From NCBI RefSeq assembly GCF_902497555.1, contig NZ_CABVGP010000003.1, positions 1,426,001 to 1,490,000 on the forward strand: a stretch of 64,000 nt of DNA, read 5' to 3'. This DNA comes from Amycolatopsis camponoti (lineage in GTDB: Bacteria; Actinomycetota; Actinomycetes; Mycobacteriales; Pseudonocardiaceae). Positions 17,150-26,127 of the stretch are shown piece by piece. Each line of letters begins with the position of its first letter. Position 1 is the first letter of the stretch. The notes beneath the pieces are model-generated. The model was not told the origin of the DNA. It made no database searches and saw only the letters and a program-made list of their open reading frames with translations. Both the position numbers and the translations under genes were made by a program.

Positions 17150-18682
17150 ATGACCCCCGCGCGAAAGACCACCGGGCGCGTAGCGTTCGTGGGCTCCGGG
17201 CCCGGCGACGCCGGCCTGCTCACGGTCCGTGCCCAGGAACTGCTCGCCAAGGCCGAGGTCGTGGTGACCGACCCCGACGTGCCCCAGGCGGTGCTGGCCA
17301 TGGCCGCCGAGGGCGCCGAGGTCCGGCCCGCCGTCGGCGAGGCCACCGAGGTCGCCAAGGACCTCACCGCCGAGGCCAAGGCCGGCCGGCTGGTGCTGCG
17401 CCTGATCGCGGGCGACCCGCTGACCACCCCGGCCGTCGTGGCCGAGGTGCAGGCGGTCGCGCGCACGAGCGCCGTGTTCGACATCATCCCGGGCGTCTCG
17501 CCGGGTGCGGCCGTCCCGGCGTACGCGGGCGTCGCGCTGGGTGGCACGCACACCGAGGTCGACGTCCGCGGTGACGTCGACTGGGCGGCACTGGCCGCCT
17601 CGCCCGGCCCGCTGGTGCTGCACGCTTCGTCGGCCCACCTGGCCGAGGCCGCGTCGGCGCTGACCGGCAACGGCGTCCCGGCGTCGACCTCGGTCGCGGT
17701 GACCGCGAACGGCACCATCAACACCCAGCGCACCCTCGACACCACGCTCGAGAAGGTCGCCAACGACGCGGGCGAGCTCGTCGGGCCGTTGATCGTCACG
17801 ATCGGCCAGGCCGCCGGGCACCGCTCGAAGCTGTCCTGGTGGGAGTCGCGCGCGCTGTACGGCTGGAAGGTCCTGGTGCCGCGCACCAAGGAGCAGGCCG
17901 GCGAGATGGCCGAGCGCCTGCGCGGCCACGGCGCGACGTCGCACGAGGTGCCGACCATCTCGGTCGAGCCGCCCCGCAGCCCGGCGCAGATGGAGCGCTC
18001 GGTCAAGGGCCTGGTCGACGGCCGCTACCAGTGGATCGTCTTCACCTCCACCAACGCGGTCCGTGCGGTGTGGGAGAAGTTCGAGGAGTTCGGCCTCGAC
18101 GCCCGCGCGTTCTCCGGCGTGAAGATCGCCTGCGTCGGCGCGGCCACCGCGGCGAAGGTGCGCTCGTTCGGCATCATCCCCGAGCTGATCCCGTCCGGCG
18201 AGCAGTCATCGGAAGGCCTGCTGGCCGAGTTCCCGCCGTACGACGACGTGCTCGACCCGGTCGACCGCGTGCTGCTGCCGCGGGCGGACATCGCCACCGA
18301 GACCCTGTCGGCCGGCCTGCGCGAGCGCGGCTGGGAGATCGACGACGTGACGGCCTACCGGACCGTCCGGGCCGCGCCGCCGCCCGCCGAGACCCGCGAG
18401 ATGATCAAGACCGGCGGGTTCGACGCGGTCTGCTTCACCTCGTCCTCGACCGTGCGGAACCTGGTCGGCATCGCCGGCAAGCCGCACACCCGCACGCTGG
18501 TCGCGTGCATCGGCCCGAAGACCGCGGAGACCGCGGTCGAGTTCGGGCTCCGGGTCGACGTCCAGCCGGAGAAGGCCGACGTGCCGCACCTGGTGGACGC
18601 GCTGGCCGAGCACGCCGCCCGGCTCCGCGCGGAGGGCGCCCTGCCGCCGCCGCGCAAGGCGAAGCGGGCCCGCCGCTCCTGA
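17150..18682 (+). CDS. hemD: Uroporphyrinogen-III synthase fused to a degenerate methyltransferase domain
   Basis: A 510-residue two-domain protein. The N-terminal ~240 residues have the fold of uroporphyrinogen-III C-methyltransferase (VAFVGSGPGDAGLLTVRAQE, IIPGVSPGAAVPAYAGVAL), but the usual GGDPFxFGRG substrate motif is replaced by RLIAGDPLTTPAVV. The C-terminal half is HemD (WKVLVPRTKEQAGEMAERLR, IVFTSTNAVRAVWE, VCFTSSSTVRNLVG), which closes hydroxymethylbilane to uroporphyrinogen III. The HemD activity is confident; the methyltransferase activity is doubtful. AAGAGGAGA precedes the ATG. Confidence 0.92.
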   Translation: MTPARKTTGRVAFVGSGPGDAGLLTVRAQELLAKAEVVVTDPDVPQAVLAMAAEGAEVRPAVGEATEVAKDLTAEAKAGRLVLRLIAGDPLTTPAVVAEVQAVARTSAVFDIIPGVSPGAAVPAYAGVALGGTHTEVDVRGDVDWAALAASPGPLVLHASSAHLAEAASALTGNGVPASTSVAVTANGTINTQRTLDTTLEKVANDAGELVGPLIVTIGQAAGHRSKLSWWESRALYGWKVLVPRTKEQAGEMAERLRGHGATSHEVPTISVEPPRSPAQMERSVKGLVDGRYQWIVFTSTNAVRAVWEKFEEFGLDARAFSGVKIACVGAATAAKVRSFGIIPELIPSGEQSSEGLLAEFPPYDDVLDPVDRVLLPRADIATETLSAGLRERGWEIDDVTAYRTVRAAPPPAETREMIKTGGFDAVCFTSSSTVRNLVGIAGKPHTRTLVACIGPKTAETAVEFGLRVDVQPEKADVPHLVDALAEHAARLRAEGALPPPRKAKRARRS

Positions 18683-18694
18683 GGTACTGCGTGA

Positions 18695-18728
18695 CGAAGG
18701 CCGCCCCGGTTCGCCGGGGCGGCCTTCG
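18695..18728. terminator. Bidirectional terminator between hemD and the minus-strand epimerase
   Basis: CGAAGGCCGCCCCGG (18695-18709) pairs perfectly with CCGGGGCGGCCTTCG (18714-18728) around TTCG, a 15-bp stem with a stable tetraloop. It lies 12 nt after the hemD stop and 6 nt from the convergent stop. Confidence 0.9.
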
Positions 18729-18734
18729 CTCGTT

Positions 18735-19612
18735 TCAGCGGGCGTTGTCCTCGCGCCACTTGAGGTAGTCGGCCACCGAAGCCGGGACGTCGAACTGCGG
18801 CTTGAACCCCGTGTCCGCCGTCAGGCGCGAAATGTCCAGGTACGGGCCGCTCGCGCCGCCCGGGGGAAGCGTTGTGCCCAGGGCGGCCGCGAACTCGCCG
18901 TAGGTGAACGGGCGGCCGCTCGACACGTTGTAGACCTCGTGGTTCACCGTCTCAGCCGTGGTCAGCAGGGCGATCGCGCGGCCCGCGTCCGGGGCGTCGC
19001 AGACGTCGCCGCCGTCGTCGGTGTGCAGGTCCGGGGGTGGGGAAGCCCCGTTGACCAGCGACGGGATCGGGCAGAACGGGGACCGCGGATCCACGAGCGG
19101 GCCCCAGACCGTGCCGATCCGCAGCACCACCGGCTGGACGCCGCTGCCCGCGAGGCCGTGCGTCGTCAGGGGCTCGACCGCCTTCTTGAACGCGATGATC
19201 AGGTGCGGCAACGCGGCGGCCGGCAGGTCCAAGCCCTCGTGCCACGGGATCTCGGGACGCCCGACGTACACCCGAGACTGCTCGCCACGGCGAACCGGCG
19301 GACACCCCACGCCCGGGCCGCGGCGAGGGCGTTGAGCAGGCCCGTCGTGTCCGTGCGGAAGAACTCGACCGGATCCTCGCCGGGAACGCTGCCCGCCAGG
19401 TGGACGATGTCGGTGATCCCGTGGCGTGAACCGAGCGCCAGGAACGTCTCGCGGTCGGTGACGTCGAGCTGCTCGACCGTCACCCGCCCCGCGAGGAAGG
19501 ACGGGACCTCGACGCGGCGGTGGGCGGTGACGACCACGTCGTGGCCGAGGGCGAGGAGGGCGCGGGCGGTGTGGGCGCCGATCATGCCGAGCCCGCCGGT
19601 GACGAGGATCAT
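18735..19612 (-). pseudogene. NAD-dependent epimerase with a -1 frameshift
   Basis: Two minus-strand frames together make one extended SDR protein of about 292 residues. The first frame runs from ATG 19612 ([33 protein letters not shown]) to RFAVASSLG. The second frame continues with [30 protein letters not shown] and YLKWREDNAR. The switch falls at the C-tract 19271-19273, where one extra G on the coding strand would restore the frame. The usual YxxxK catalytic Tyr also appears to be replaced (LIIAFKK). It is either a true pseudogene or a homopolymer sequencing error. The start overlaps the AraC-type regulator stop by 4 bp. Confidence 0.75.
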
Positions 19613-20403
19613 CGCGCCAGGCTAGGCACGCCGTCTCGCCCGTTCTTGAACGAATCGCGCAGGAACGGCAGGGAGGACGCCGAGTGGTCGTGGCCGCACG
19701 CGCACTCCTCGACGCTGCCGCCCAGCAGCCCGCGCGGGGTGAGCCCGGTCAGGCGCAGGCACTCCCGGTTGAGGTGCGCCTGGTCGGCGTACCCGGCGTC
19801 GGCGGCGAGCCCGGCGGCGCTCCGCAACCCCGCCTGGGCCAGCGCGAGGAAACCCTGGAACCGCAGCGTCCGCTGGAGGACCTTCGGCGTGACGCCCACC
19901 GCGTGCCGGCAGCGGCGCCGCAGCTGGCTGGGGGACAGCGCGAGCCGTCCGGCCAGGGAGTCGATGTCGACCGGGCGCCACGGCATGAGCGCCTCGACGG
20001 CCGCGTTCACCAGCGGGTCCACCCCGCTGCGCGGCAGCCGGTCCTGCAGTGCCGCGAGCGATCCGGCCGCGGCCGCCGCGAGGGTCCCGGCCCGGGTACC
20101 CCACAGGTCCGCGAGGTCGACGTGCCGGTCGACCAGCTCGTCGAGGGGTACCGGGAGCGGGGGTGCGGCGCCGGGCCGGTAGCGCACGCCGACGAGGGTG
20201 GTGCGCGCCGGCAGGACCTCGAGCAGCGGCGCGGTCAGCGGGCCGAGCAGGCGGGGCCGGCCACCGAGCGGGAAGTGCAGCTCGATGCCGCCGGTGGGCA
20301 GGTGCCGCTGGACGTACGGGGTCGCGCCGGTGCGCTGGGTCCAGACCGTCCGGACCACGTCCGCCAGCTCCGGCACGGGCAGGCGCTCGACGTACTCGGT
20401 CAC
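19609..20403 (-). CDS. AraC-family transcriptional regulator
   Basis: A 264-residue regulator. The N-terminal ~140 residues are a sensor-like domain ([33 protein letters not shown]). The C-terminal AraC HTH includes [20 protein letters not shown] and [20 protein letters not shown]. The last ~30 residues contain CACGHDH, a possible metal-binding Cys/His cluster. The GTG at 20403 is the first sensible start. It is transcribed with the frameshifted epimerase (ATGA overlap). The pair is inserted between hemD and hemB, which are neighbours in mycobacteria. Confidence 0.82.
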   Translation of the reverse strand: MTEYVERLPVPELADVVRTVWTQRTGATPYVQRHLPTGGIELHFPLGGRPRLLGPLTAPLLEVLPARTTLVGVRYRPGAAPPLPVPLDELVDRHVDLADLWGTRAGTLAAAAAGSLAALQDRLPRSGVDPLVNAAVEALMPWRPVDIDSLAGRLALSPSQLRRRCRHAVGVTPKVLQRTLRFQGFLALAQAGLRSAAGLAADAGYADQAHLNRECLRLTGLTPRGLLGGSVEECACGHDHSASSLPFLRDSFKNGRDGVPSLAR

Positions 20404-20514
20404 GCCTCCACCGAATCGCCCGTGCCGAACGGCGTCAAGCCATTCACCGAGCGGAAAGCGCCGCTGAGCACCCTTGCGGAACCCGCGCCCGAACCGCCGG
20501 AGTAACTTGGAAGG

Positions 20515-21486
20515 GTGTTCCCAGAGCATCGTCCCCGCAGGCTCCGCACCACCCCGGCCATGCGCAGGCTGGTGGGTGAAACGACGCTGCGGCCACGCCA
20601 GCTGATCCTCCCGATGTTCGTCGCCGAAGGGCTCGACCAGCCGAAGGCGATCTCGAGCATGCCGGGCGTCGTCCAGCACACCCGCGACACGCTGCGGAAA
20701 GCCGCCGTCGACGCGGTCAACGCCGGCGTCGGCGGGCTCATGCTCTTCGGCATTCCCGAGACGCGGGACGCCGAGGGCTCCGGGGCGGTCGACGAGAACG
20801 GCATCCTCAACGTCGCCCTGCGCGACCTGCGGCACGAGCTCGGCGACGCCACCGTGCTGATGGCCGACACCTGCCTCGACGAGTTCACCGACCACGGCCA
20901 CTGCGGCGTCCTGGACGCCGACGGCGGGGTCGACAACGACGCCACCCTGCGCCTCTACGCCGAGATGGCCGTCGCGCAGGCCGAAGCCGGGGCGCACGTG
21001 CTCGGGCCGTCCGGGATGATGGACGGCCAGATCGGCGTCATCCGCCGTGCGCTCGACGAGGTCGGCCACAGCGACAAGGCCATCCTCGCGTACGCCGCGA
21101 AGTACGCCAGCGCGTTCTACGGTCCCTTCCGCGAGGCCGTCGACTCGCAGCTCAAGGGCGACCGCAAGACCTACCAGCAGGACCCGGGCAACGCCCGCGA
21201 GGCGCTGCGCGAGATCGAGCTGGACCTCGCCGAGGGCGCGGACATGATCATGGTCAAGCCCGCTCTGTCCTATTTGGACGTCGTCAAGGCGGCCGCGGAC
21301 ATCTCCCCGGTCCCGGTGGCGGCGTACAACATCTCGGGCGAGTACGCGATGGTCGAGGCCGCCGCGGCCAACGGCTGGCTGGATCGCGAGCGCACGGTCC
21401 TCGAGGTGCTGACGTCGATCCGCCGCGCGGGCGCCGACATGATCCTCACGTACTGGGCCGCCGAAGCCGCTGCCTGGCTGGACTGA
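20515..21486 (+). CDS. hemB: Delta-aminolevulinic acid dehydratase (porphobilinogen synthase)
   Basis: HemB condenses two 5-aminolevulinate molecules to porphobilinogen. The 323-residue protein carries both Schiff-base lysine regions ([17 protein letters not shown] and [16 protein letters not shown]) and [12 protein letters not shown]. Its metal segment reads [14 protein letters not shown], which keeps two of the three cysteines of the zinc type and has Asp in place of the middle Cys. The GTG start at 20515 follows GGAAGG closely. It is divergent from the AraC regulator, with 111 bp between them. Confidence 0.96.
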   Translation: MFPEHRPRRLRTTPAMRRLVGETTLRPRQLILPMFVAEGLDQPKAISSMPGVVQHTRDTLRKAAVDAVNAGVGGLMLFGIPETRDAEGSGAVDENGILNVALRDLRHELGDATVLMADTCLDEFTDHGHCGVLDADGGVDNDATLRLYAEMAVAQAEAGAHVLGPSGMMDGQIGVIRRALDEVGHSDKAILAYAAKYASAFYGPFREAVDSQLKGDRKTYQQDPGNAREALREIELDLAEGADMIMVKPALSYLDVVKAAADISPVPVAAYNISGEYAMVEAAAANGWLDRERTVLEVLTSIRRAGADMILTYWAAEAAAWLD

Positions 21487-21491
21487 CCGGT

Positions 21492-21497
21492 TAGAGT
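21492..21497 (+). promoter_or_regulatory. -10 element TAGAGT giving a probable leaderless mRNA
   Basis: TAGAGT ends 7 nt before the GTG start at 21505, the spacing expected if transcription begins at the start codon. There is no Shine-Dalgarno sequence and no clear -35. Confidence 0.45.
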
Positions 21498-21504
21498 CAC
21501 CGCC

Positions 21505-22047
21505 GTGGCGGACAAAGACACCGAAGATCTCAGCGGTCTCACCGACGACGAACGACGCAAGAAGGGCCGCTCGCCGGACCCGCTGATGCCGGGCCAGAAG
21601 GCGCCCAAGGCGACGCCGCCGAAGCCCGTGGCGATCGCGTTCTGGCTGTGGCTCGTCGGGGGCGTCGTGCTGATCCTCGGCTACGTCCAGCTGCTGACCA
21701 GCAAGTCGGCCGTCATCGACCAGTACGTCAAGGGCACCACCGACCCGAAGTACACGCCGCAGATGATCGCGGACGGCGTCACGACGCTGCTGTGGTACCT
21801 GCTCGGCGGGTCGGTCGTGTTCGTGCTGCTGTTCCTGCTCTTCGCGTACAAGGCCCGCGAAGGCACCCGCTCGGCCCGGACGGTGCTGACCGTCCTGCCG
21901 GTCGTCATGGTGCTGCTGATCATGGTCGTCGCGCCGATCATCAACTACCTGACGCTGCTCGCGGTGCTGGTGTTCGTCATCGCGGTCATCCTGATGTACC
22001 TGCCGTCGGTCGCCGCCTACTTCCCGAAGGCCGGCCGGAAGCCGTGA
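21505..22047 (+). CDS. Four-helix conserved membrane protein (Rv0513-like position)
   Basis: A 180-residue protein with a charged N-terminus (DEERRKKGRSPDPLMPGQKA-like composition) followed by four hydrophobic segments at about 45-65, 90-112, 122-143 and 145-168. No catalytic motif is visible. The family is not recognised beyond being a conserved actinobacterial neighbour of hemB. Its stop overlaps the next start (GTGA). The start codon is placed by a -10 hexamer 7 nt upstream. Confidence 0.7.
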   Translation: MADKDTEDLSGLTDDERRKKGRSPDPLMPGQKAPKATPPKPVAIAFWLWLVGGVVLILGYVQLLTSKSAVIDQYVKGTTDPKYTPQMIADGVTTLLWYLLGGSVVFVLLFLLFAYKAREGTRSARTVLTVLPVVMVLLIMVVAPIINYLTLLAVLVFVIAVILMYLPSVAAYFPKAGRKP

Positions 22048-22490
22048 GCGACCGGCTCTACGCCGAGTCCGGCGTGAGCTGGGCCGCCATCCTGTGGGGC
22101 CCGGTGTTCGCGCTGGTCGGCGCGCTGGCCGAGCTGGTCACGGGCGGGCCGGTGCACATCGTGGGCTGGCTGATGGTCGGCGCCGGGCTGTGCGCGATCA
22201 CCGTGCCGTGGGTCTACGCGCGGCGGCGGTTCCTCTCGCTGGAAGTCACGACGAAGCAGCTGCGCCAGGGCCGGGAGAAGGTCGCGGCGGACCAGCTCGC
22301 CTCGGTGACGGACGTCGGTGCCCCGGTCGGTGCGCGGGTGCTGGGCGGCGGATGGTCGGTCCCGCGCAAGTACGACTCGCTGCCGGTGGAGCTGGCGGAC
22401 GGCACGGTGGTCCTCGCGTGGGCGAAGGACGTCGAAGCCCTCCAGGACGCGCTCGACCGGCTCGTCCGGGCGACGCCGAAGGAAGCATGA
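22044..22490 (+). CDS. Small membrane protein, DUF3093-like
   Basis: A 148-residue protein starting MSDRLYAESGVSWAAILWGP. Two adjacent membrane helices lie at about 12-55, followed by a cytoplasmic domain with an ARVLGGGWSVPRKYDSLPVE segment and a C-terminal amphipathic helix. The pattern resembles DUF3093 proteins of actinobacteria, whose function is unknown. The GTG start overlaps the stop of the preceding gene, so the two are coupled. Confidence 0.65.
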   Translation: MSDRLYAESGVSWAAILWGPVFALVGALAELVTGGPVHIVGWLMVGAGLCAITVPWVYARRRFLSLEVTTKQLRQGREKVAADQLASVTDVGAPVGARVLGGGWSVPRKYDSLPVELADGTVVLAWAKDVEALQDALDRLVRATPKEA

Positions 22491-22503
22491 GAAAATCCCT
22501 CTC

Positions 22504-22842
22504 GTGATCGACCTTCCGCAGCCCACCGGGGCCGAGCTCTGGCCGCCGGAAGAAGCCGGCCCACAGGACCGGCTGCACAAGCCTTGGCGGGCGCTCGTCG
22601 CCGCCGTGGAGGTCGTGCTCGCCGTGGCCGCCGGGTGGGCCGCCTACGCGCTCTGGCACGGCGGGTCCGCCACCGTCGTCACGCGCACCGACGACGGCGC
22701 GGTCCTGGAGTCGCACCGGTACTTCGGCGGGATGCTCGCCGCCGCCATCGGGCTGGGCACCGTGGCCGCGATCCTGCTGGTCGACGCGGTGCGTCAGCTC
22801 TCGCTCGCGGTCCGTGCGCGGCACCCGAAGCCGAAGGCCTGA
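22504..22842 (+). CDS. Hypothetical two-helix membrane protein
   Basis: A 112-residue protein beginning MIDLPQPTGAELWPPEEAG. Hydrophobic segments lie at about 35-57 (AAVEVVLAVAAGWAAYALW) and 75-96 (GMLAAAIGLGTVAAILLVD), and the tail is basic and ends KPKA. The family is not recognised. It follows the DUF3093-like gene by 13 bp and is probably the last gene of that small operon. Confidence 0.6.
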   Translation: MIDLPQPTGAELWPPEEAGPQDRLHKPWRALVAAVEVVLAVAAGWAAYALWHGGSATVVTRTDDGAVLESHRYFGGMLAAAIGLGTVAAILLVDAVRQLSLAVRARHPKPKA

Positions 22843-22904
22843 TACACAGCTCCCACACAGGGAACGAACAGTCAATTGCTAAACAGCGGCGACACTGTTG
22901 CCGC

Positions 22905-24203
22905 ATGACGCGCGTGCGTGCCTCGAAGGCATGGGTGATCAACGGTGCTCTGGTCGTACTGCTGGCCGGAGCGGCTTTCGGGATATACCAGGCATTCAGC
23001 CCCGAACCGAACACGGCGCAGGCGCAGACGCGCAGCACCGCGGTGCGCCGCGCGACGGTCACCGAGACCATTTCCGCGGCCGGGACCCTCGCCAGCAGCT
23101 ACACCGGCGCGGCGAACTTCTCGAGCGCGGGCAAGGTCACTTCGATCGACGTGAAGGTCGGCGACGTCGTGAGCGCCGGCCAGAAGCTCGCCACGATCGA
23201 CAGCACGCAGGCGTCGAAACAGCTGCAGGTCGCGAAGGCGAACCTCGCCGTCGCGCAGGACAGCCTGGACTCCGCCGAGGACGCCGAAAACACCCCGGCG
23301 ACCGGGCAGAACAGCCAGAACTCGCAGAACAGCGCGCAGTCGGCGGCCACCAGCGTCACGTCGGCGCAGGCGAAGCTGGACCAGGCCCAGCTCGACGTCC
23401 AGACCGCGCAGGAGACCCTCGACAACACGACGCTGTACGCGCCCGGCGCGGGCACGGTCACCGCGGTCAACGGCACGGTCGGGCAGCAGTCCTCCAGCGG
23501 CTCGGCGAGCAGCAGCGGCTCGCAGTCGTCGTCCAGCGGCAGCGGCCAGGGCGGGCAGGGCTCGTCGAACTCGAGCGCCGCGTCGTCGTCCAGCAGCACC
23601 GGCAGCGGCTTCATCACCATCACGAACATGACCGGCCTGGTCGTGAACACCTCGGTCGCCGAGATCGACGTCAGCAAGGTCAAGGCGGGCCAGAAGGCCA
23701 CCGTGACGCTCAACGCGCTGCCGGACAAGCCGGTCCAGGCCACGGTGTCGAGCATCAACCTGACGCCCACGACGAGCGGCAGCGTCGTGTCCTACGGCGC
23801 GCAGCTGGCCCTGACCGCCCCGCCGGACGGGCTGCGGCCCGGCCAGTCGGCGAGCGTGGTGATCACCGTCGCCTCGGCCGAGAACGCGCTGAGCGTGCCG
23901 GCCGCGGCCGTGACGACGGCCGGCAACACCAACATCGTCACCGTGCAGGAGAACGGCCAGAACGTCCCGCGCCAGGTGCAGATCGGGATCCGCGGCGAGT
24001 CCACCGTGCAGATCACGTCCGGGCTGACCGAGGGCGAGAACGTCGTGCTCACCGGGGCCTCTTCGGCCACCGGCACCGGCCGGACCGGCACCGGGACGGG
24101 CGGCACCGGCGGGTTCCCCGGCGGCGGGACCGGGGGCTTCCCCGGCGGCGGCCAGCGCGGCACGGGCACCGGTGCGGGTGGCGGCTTCGGCGGCCGCGGG
24201 TGA
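22905..24203 (+). CDS. HlyD/MacA-like efflux adaptor protein
   Basis: A 432-residue extracytoplasmic adaptor anchored by an N-terminal helix (AWVINGALVVLLAGAAFGIY). A lipoyl/barrel-sandwich half follows (GKVTSIDVKVGDVVSAGQKL), then a coiled-coil-like stretch, a second half-motif (LYAPGAGTVTAVNGTVGQ), a beta-barrel (VKAGQKATVTLNALPDKPVQ) and a membrane-proximal domain. Two low-complexity inserts stand out: a Ser/Gly/Gln linker at about residues 190-235 and a C-terminal Gly/Thr/Pro tail. It forms a cassette with the ATPase and permease downstream. The ATG has no clear ribosome site. Confidence 0.85.
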   Translation: MTRVRASKAWVINGALVVLLAGAAFGIYQAFSPEPNTAQAQTRSTAVRRATVTETISAAGTLASSYTGAANFSSAGKVTSIDVKVGDVVSAGQKLATIDSTQASKQLQVAKANLAVAQDSLDSAEDAENTPATGQNSQNSQNSAQSAATSVTSAQAKLDQAQLDVQTAQETLDNTTLYAPGAGTVTAVNGTVGQQSSSGSASSSGSQSSSSGSGQGGQGSSNSSAASSSSSTGSGFITITNMTGLVVNTSVAEIDVSKVKAGQKATVTLNALPDKPVQATVSSINLTPTTSGSVVSYGAQLALTAPPDGLRPGQSASVVITVASAENALSVPAAAVTTAGNTNIVTVQENGQNVPRQVQIGIRGESTVQITSGLTEGENVVLTGASSATGTGRTGTGTGGTGGFPGGGTGGFPGGGQRGTGTGAGGGFGGRG

Positions 24204-24913
24204 ACCCGGTGATCGCGGTCTCCGGACTGCGCAAGACCTACGGCGCCGGTGAGACGGCCGTGCACGCACTGCGTGGTGTCGAGCTCACCGTGTGGCCCGG
24301 CGAGTACGTCGCCATCATGGGTGCTTCGGGCTCGGGCAAGTCGACGCTGCTGAACATGCTCGGCTGCCTCGACGTCCCGACGTCCGGCCAGTACCTGCTG
24401 GACGGCTTCGGTGTCGGCAAGCTGAACGAGCGGCAGCTGGCGTTGCTGCGCAACCGGAAGATCGGCTTCATCTTCCAGTCCTTCAACCTCGTGCCGCGGA
24501 CGTCGGCACTGTCCAATGTGGAACTCCCACTCGTCTACAGTGGACTTCGGCGGTCGGAACGACGCCGGCGCGCGCTGGCGGCGCTGGACATGGTCGGGCT
24601 CTCCGACCGCGCCAAGCACCTCCCCAGCGAGCTGTCCGGCGGGCAGATCCAGCGCGTCGCGGTGGCGCGGGCGCTGGTCACCGGCCCGGCGATGCTGCTG
24701 GCCGACGAGCCGACCGGCAACCTGGACCGCCGCAGCACCGCGGACGTCCTCGGCGTGTTCGACCGGCTCAACCAGCTCGGGCGCACCATCGTCGTGATCA
24801 CGCACGAGGACGAGGTCGCCGCGCACGCGCGGCGCGTGGTGCGGGTCGACGACGGCCTCATCGTCTCGGATGAGGTCACTCGCGTGGCCGGCACAGTCGG
24901 AGCGCTCACGTGA
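24200..24913 (+). CDS. MacB-type ABC transporter ATP-binding protein
   Basis: A 237-residue ATPase with Walker A GASGSGKSTLLN (about 38-49), the Q-loop FIFQSFNLVPR, signature LSGGQIQRVAVARAL, Walker B MLLADEPTGNLD, and switch His in VVITHEDEVA. These are the hallmarks of the LolD/MacB ATPase family. The GTG start overlaps the adaptor stop (GTGA), and its stop overlaps the permease start, so the three are co-translated. It powers the FtsX-type permease. The exported substrate is not known. Confidence 0.92.
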   Translation: MNPVIAVSGLRKTYGAGETAVHALRGVELTVWPGEYVAIMGASGSGKSTLLNMLGCLDVPTSGQYLLDGFGVGKLNERQLALLRNRKIGFIFQSFNLVPRTSALSNVELPLVYSGLRRSERRRRALAALDMVGLSDRAKHLPSELSGGQIQRVAVARALVTGPAMLLADEPTGNLDRRSTADVLGVFDRLNQLGRTIVVITHEDEVAAHARRVVRVDDGLIVSDEVTRVAGTVGALT

Positions 24914-26115
24914 ACTTCTTCGAAATCCTGCGCTTCGCCGTCCGCGGGCTCACCGCGAACAAGCTGCGCTCGGCGCTCACCACGCTCGGCATCACCATCG
25001 GCGTCGCCGCGGTGATCCTGCTCGTCGCGGTCGGCAACGGCGCCTCGGCGGCCATCGCGGCCAGCATCCAGGGCCTCGGCACCAACGTCGTCAACGTCTC
25101 CCCGGCGCGCGGCGGCGGGCAGGGCGCGTCCGCGCGGCCGCTGACCGTCCAGGACGCGCACGCGCTCGTCGACCCGATCGGCGCGCCGGACGTCAAGGCG
25201 GCCTCGCCGGTGGTGAACACGACGGCGACCGCGACCTACGGGCAGACTTCCTACGACATCTCCAGCGTCGCCGGCACCGAGCCCGCGTACTTCACGACGA
25301 CCAACCGCGATCTGGCCCAGGGGCAACTGTTCACCGCCGAAGACGTCACGGCCGCGCGCAAGGTCGTCGTCCTCGGGCCGACGACGGCGGAGTCGATCTT
25401 CGGCAGCGGCACCGACGCGGTCGGCAAGAACGTGCTGCTCAACAGCATCCAGTTCACCGTGGTCGGCGTGCTCCAGGCCAAGGGCAGCACCGGCCTGCAG
25501 AACGCCGACGACGTCGCGATCGCGCCCATCTCGGCCGTGCAGAACTCCCTGGCCGGCTACGGCAGCCTCAGCCAGATCGCGGTCCAGGCCACCAGCGCCG
25601 ACTCCGTGTCGCTGGCCCAGTCCGAGATCACCGCGATCCTCAACGCCCGCCACGGCATCCGGCTCGGCGGCACCGCCGACTACCAGATCCAGAACTCCGA
25701 GCAGCTGCTCGCGACGCGGACGTCGGCGACCGAGACGTTCACCGTCCTGCTGGCGGCGGTCGCGGCGATCTCGCTGCTGGTGGGCGGCATCGGCGTCACC
25801 AACATCATGCTCGTCACGGTGACCGAGCGGATCCGCGAAATCGGCATCCGCAAGGCCATCGGCGCCCCACGCTCGGCCATCCTCGGCCAGTTCCTCGCCG
25901 AAGCGACCATGCTCAGCCTGTTCGGCGGGCTGCTCGGCGTCGCGATCGGGCTCATCGGCAGCCGGTTCACCATCTCCGGGATCACTCCCGTCGTGGTGCC
26001 GTCGTCGATCCTGCTCGCCTTCGCGGTATCCGCCCTGATCGGGCTGTTCTTCGGCAGCTTCCCGGCGAACCGGGCCGCCAAGCTGCGGCCGATCGACGCC
26101 CTGCGTCACGAATAA
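24910..26115 (+). CDS. MacB/FtsX-type ABC transporter permease
   Basis: A 401-residue permease with the MacB layout: an N-terminal helix following LTANKLRSALTTLGITIGVA, a ~220-residue extracytoplasmic MacB_PCD domain (SPARGGGQ through EQLLATRTSA), then three helices of the FtsX domain with the conserved RIREIGIRKAIGA motif between helices 2 and 3. It ends LRPIDALRHE. It is coupled to the ATPase gene. Typical roles in this family are mechanotransmission and export of peptides, lipids or antibiotics. Confidence 0.92.
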   Translation: MNFFEILRFAVRGLTANKLRSALTTLGITIGVAAVILLVAVGNGASAAIAASIQGLGTNVVNVSPARGGGQGASARPLTVQDAHALVDPIGAPDVKAASPVVNTTATATYGQTSYDISSVAGTEPAYFTTTNRDLAQGQLFTAEDVTAARKVVVLGPTTAESIFGSGTDAVGKNVLLNSIQFTVVGVLQAKGSTGLQNADDVAIAPISAVQNSLAGYGSLSQIAVQATSADSVSLAQSEITAILNARHGIRLGGTADYQIQNSEQLLATRTSATETFTVLLAAVAAISLLVGGIGVTNIMLVTVTERIREIGIRKAIGAPRSAILGQFLAEATMLSLFGGLLGVAIGLIGSRFTISGITPVVVPSSILLAFAVSALIGLFFGSFPANRAAKLRPIDALRHE

Positions 26116-26127
26116 GGAGTCTTCGCC

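Noticed and set aside
19609..21069. A 486-residue AraC protein starting inside hemB
   Set aside because: The N-terminal 220 residues are antisense to hemB and its upstream region and look non-coding; the start at 20403 gives a normal AraC length.
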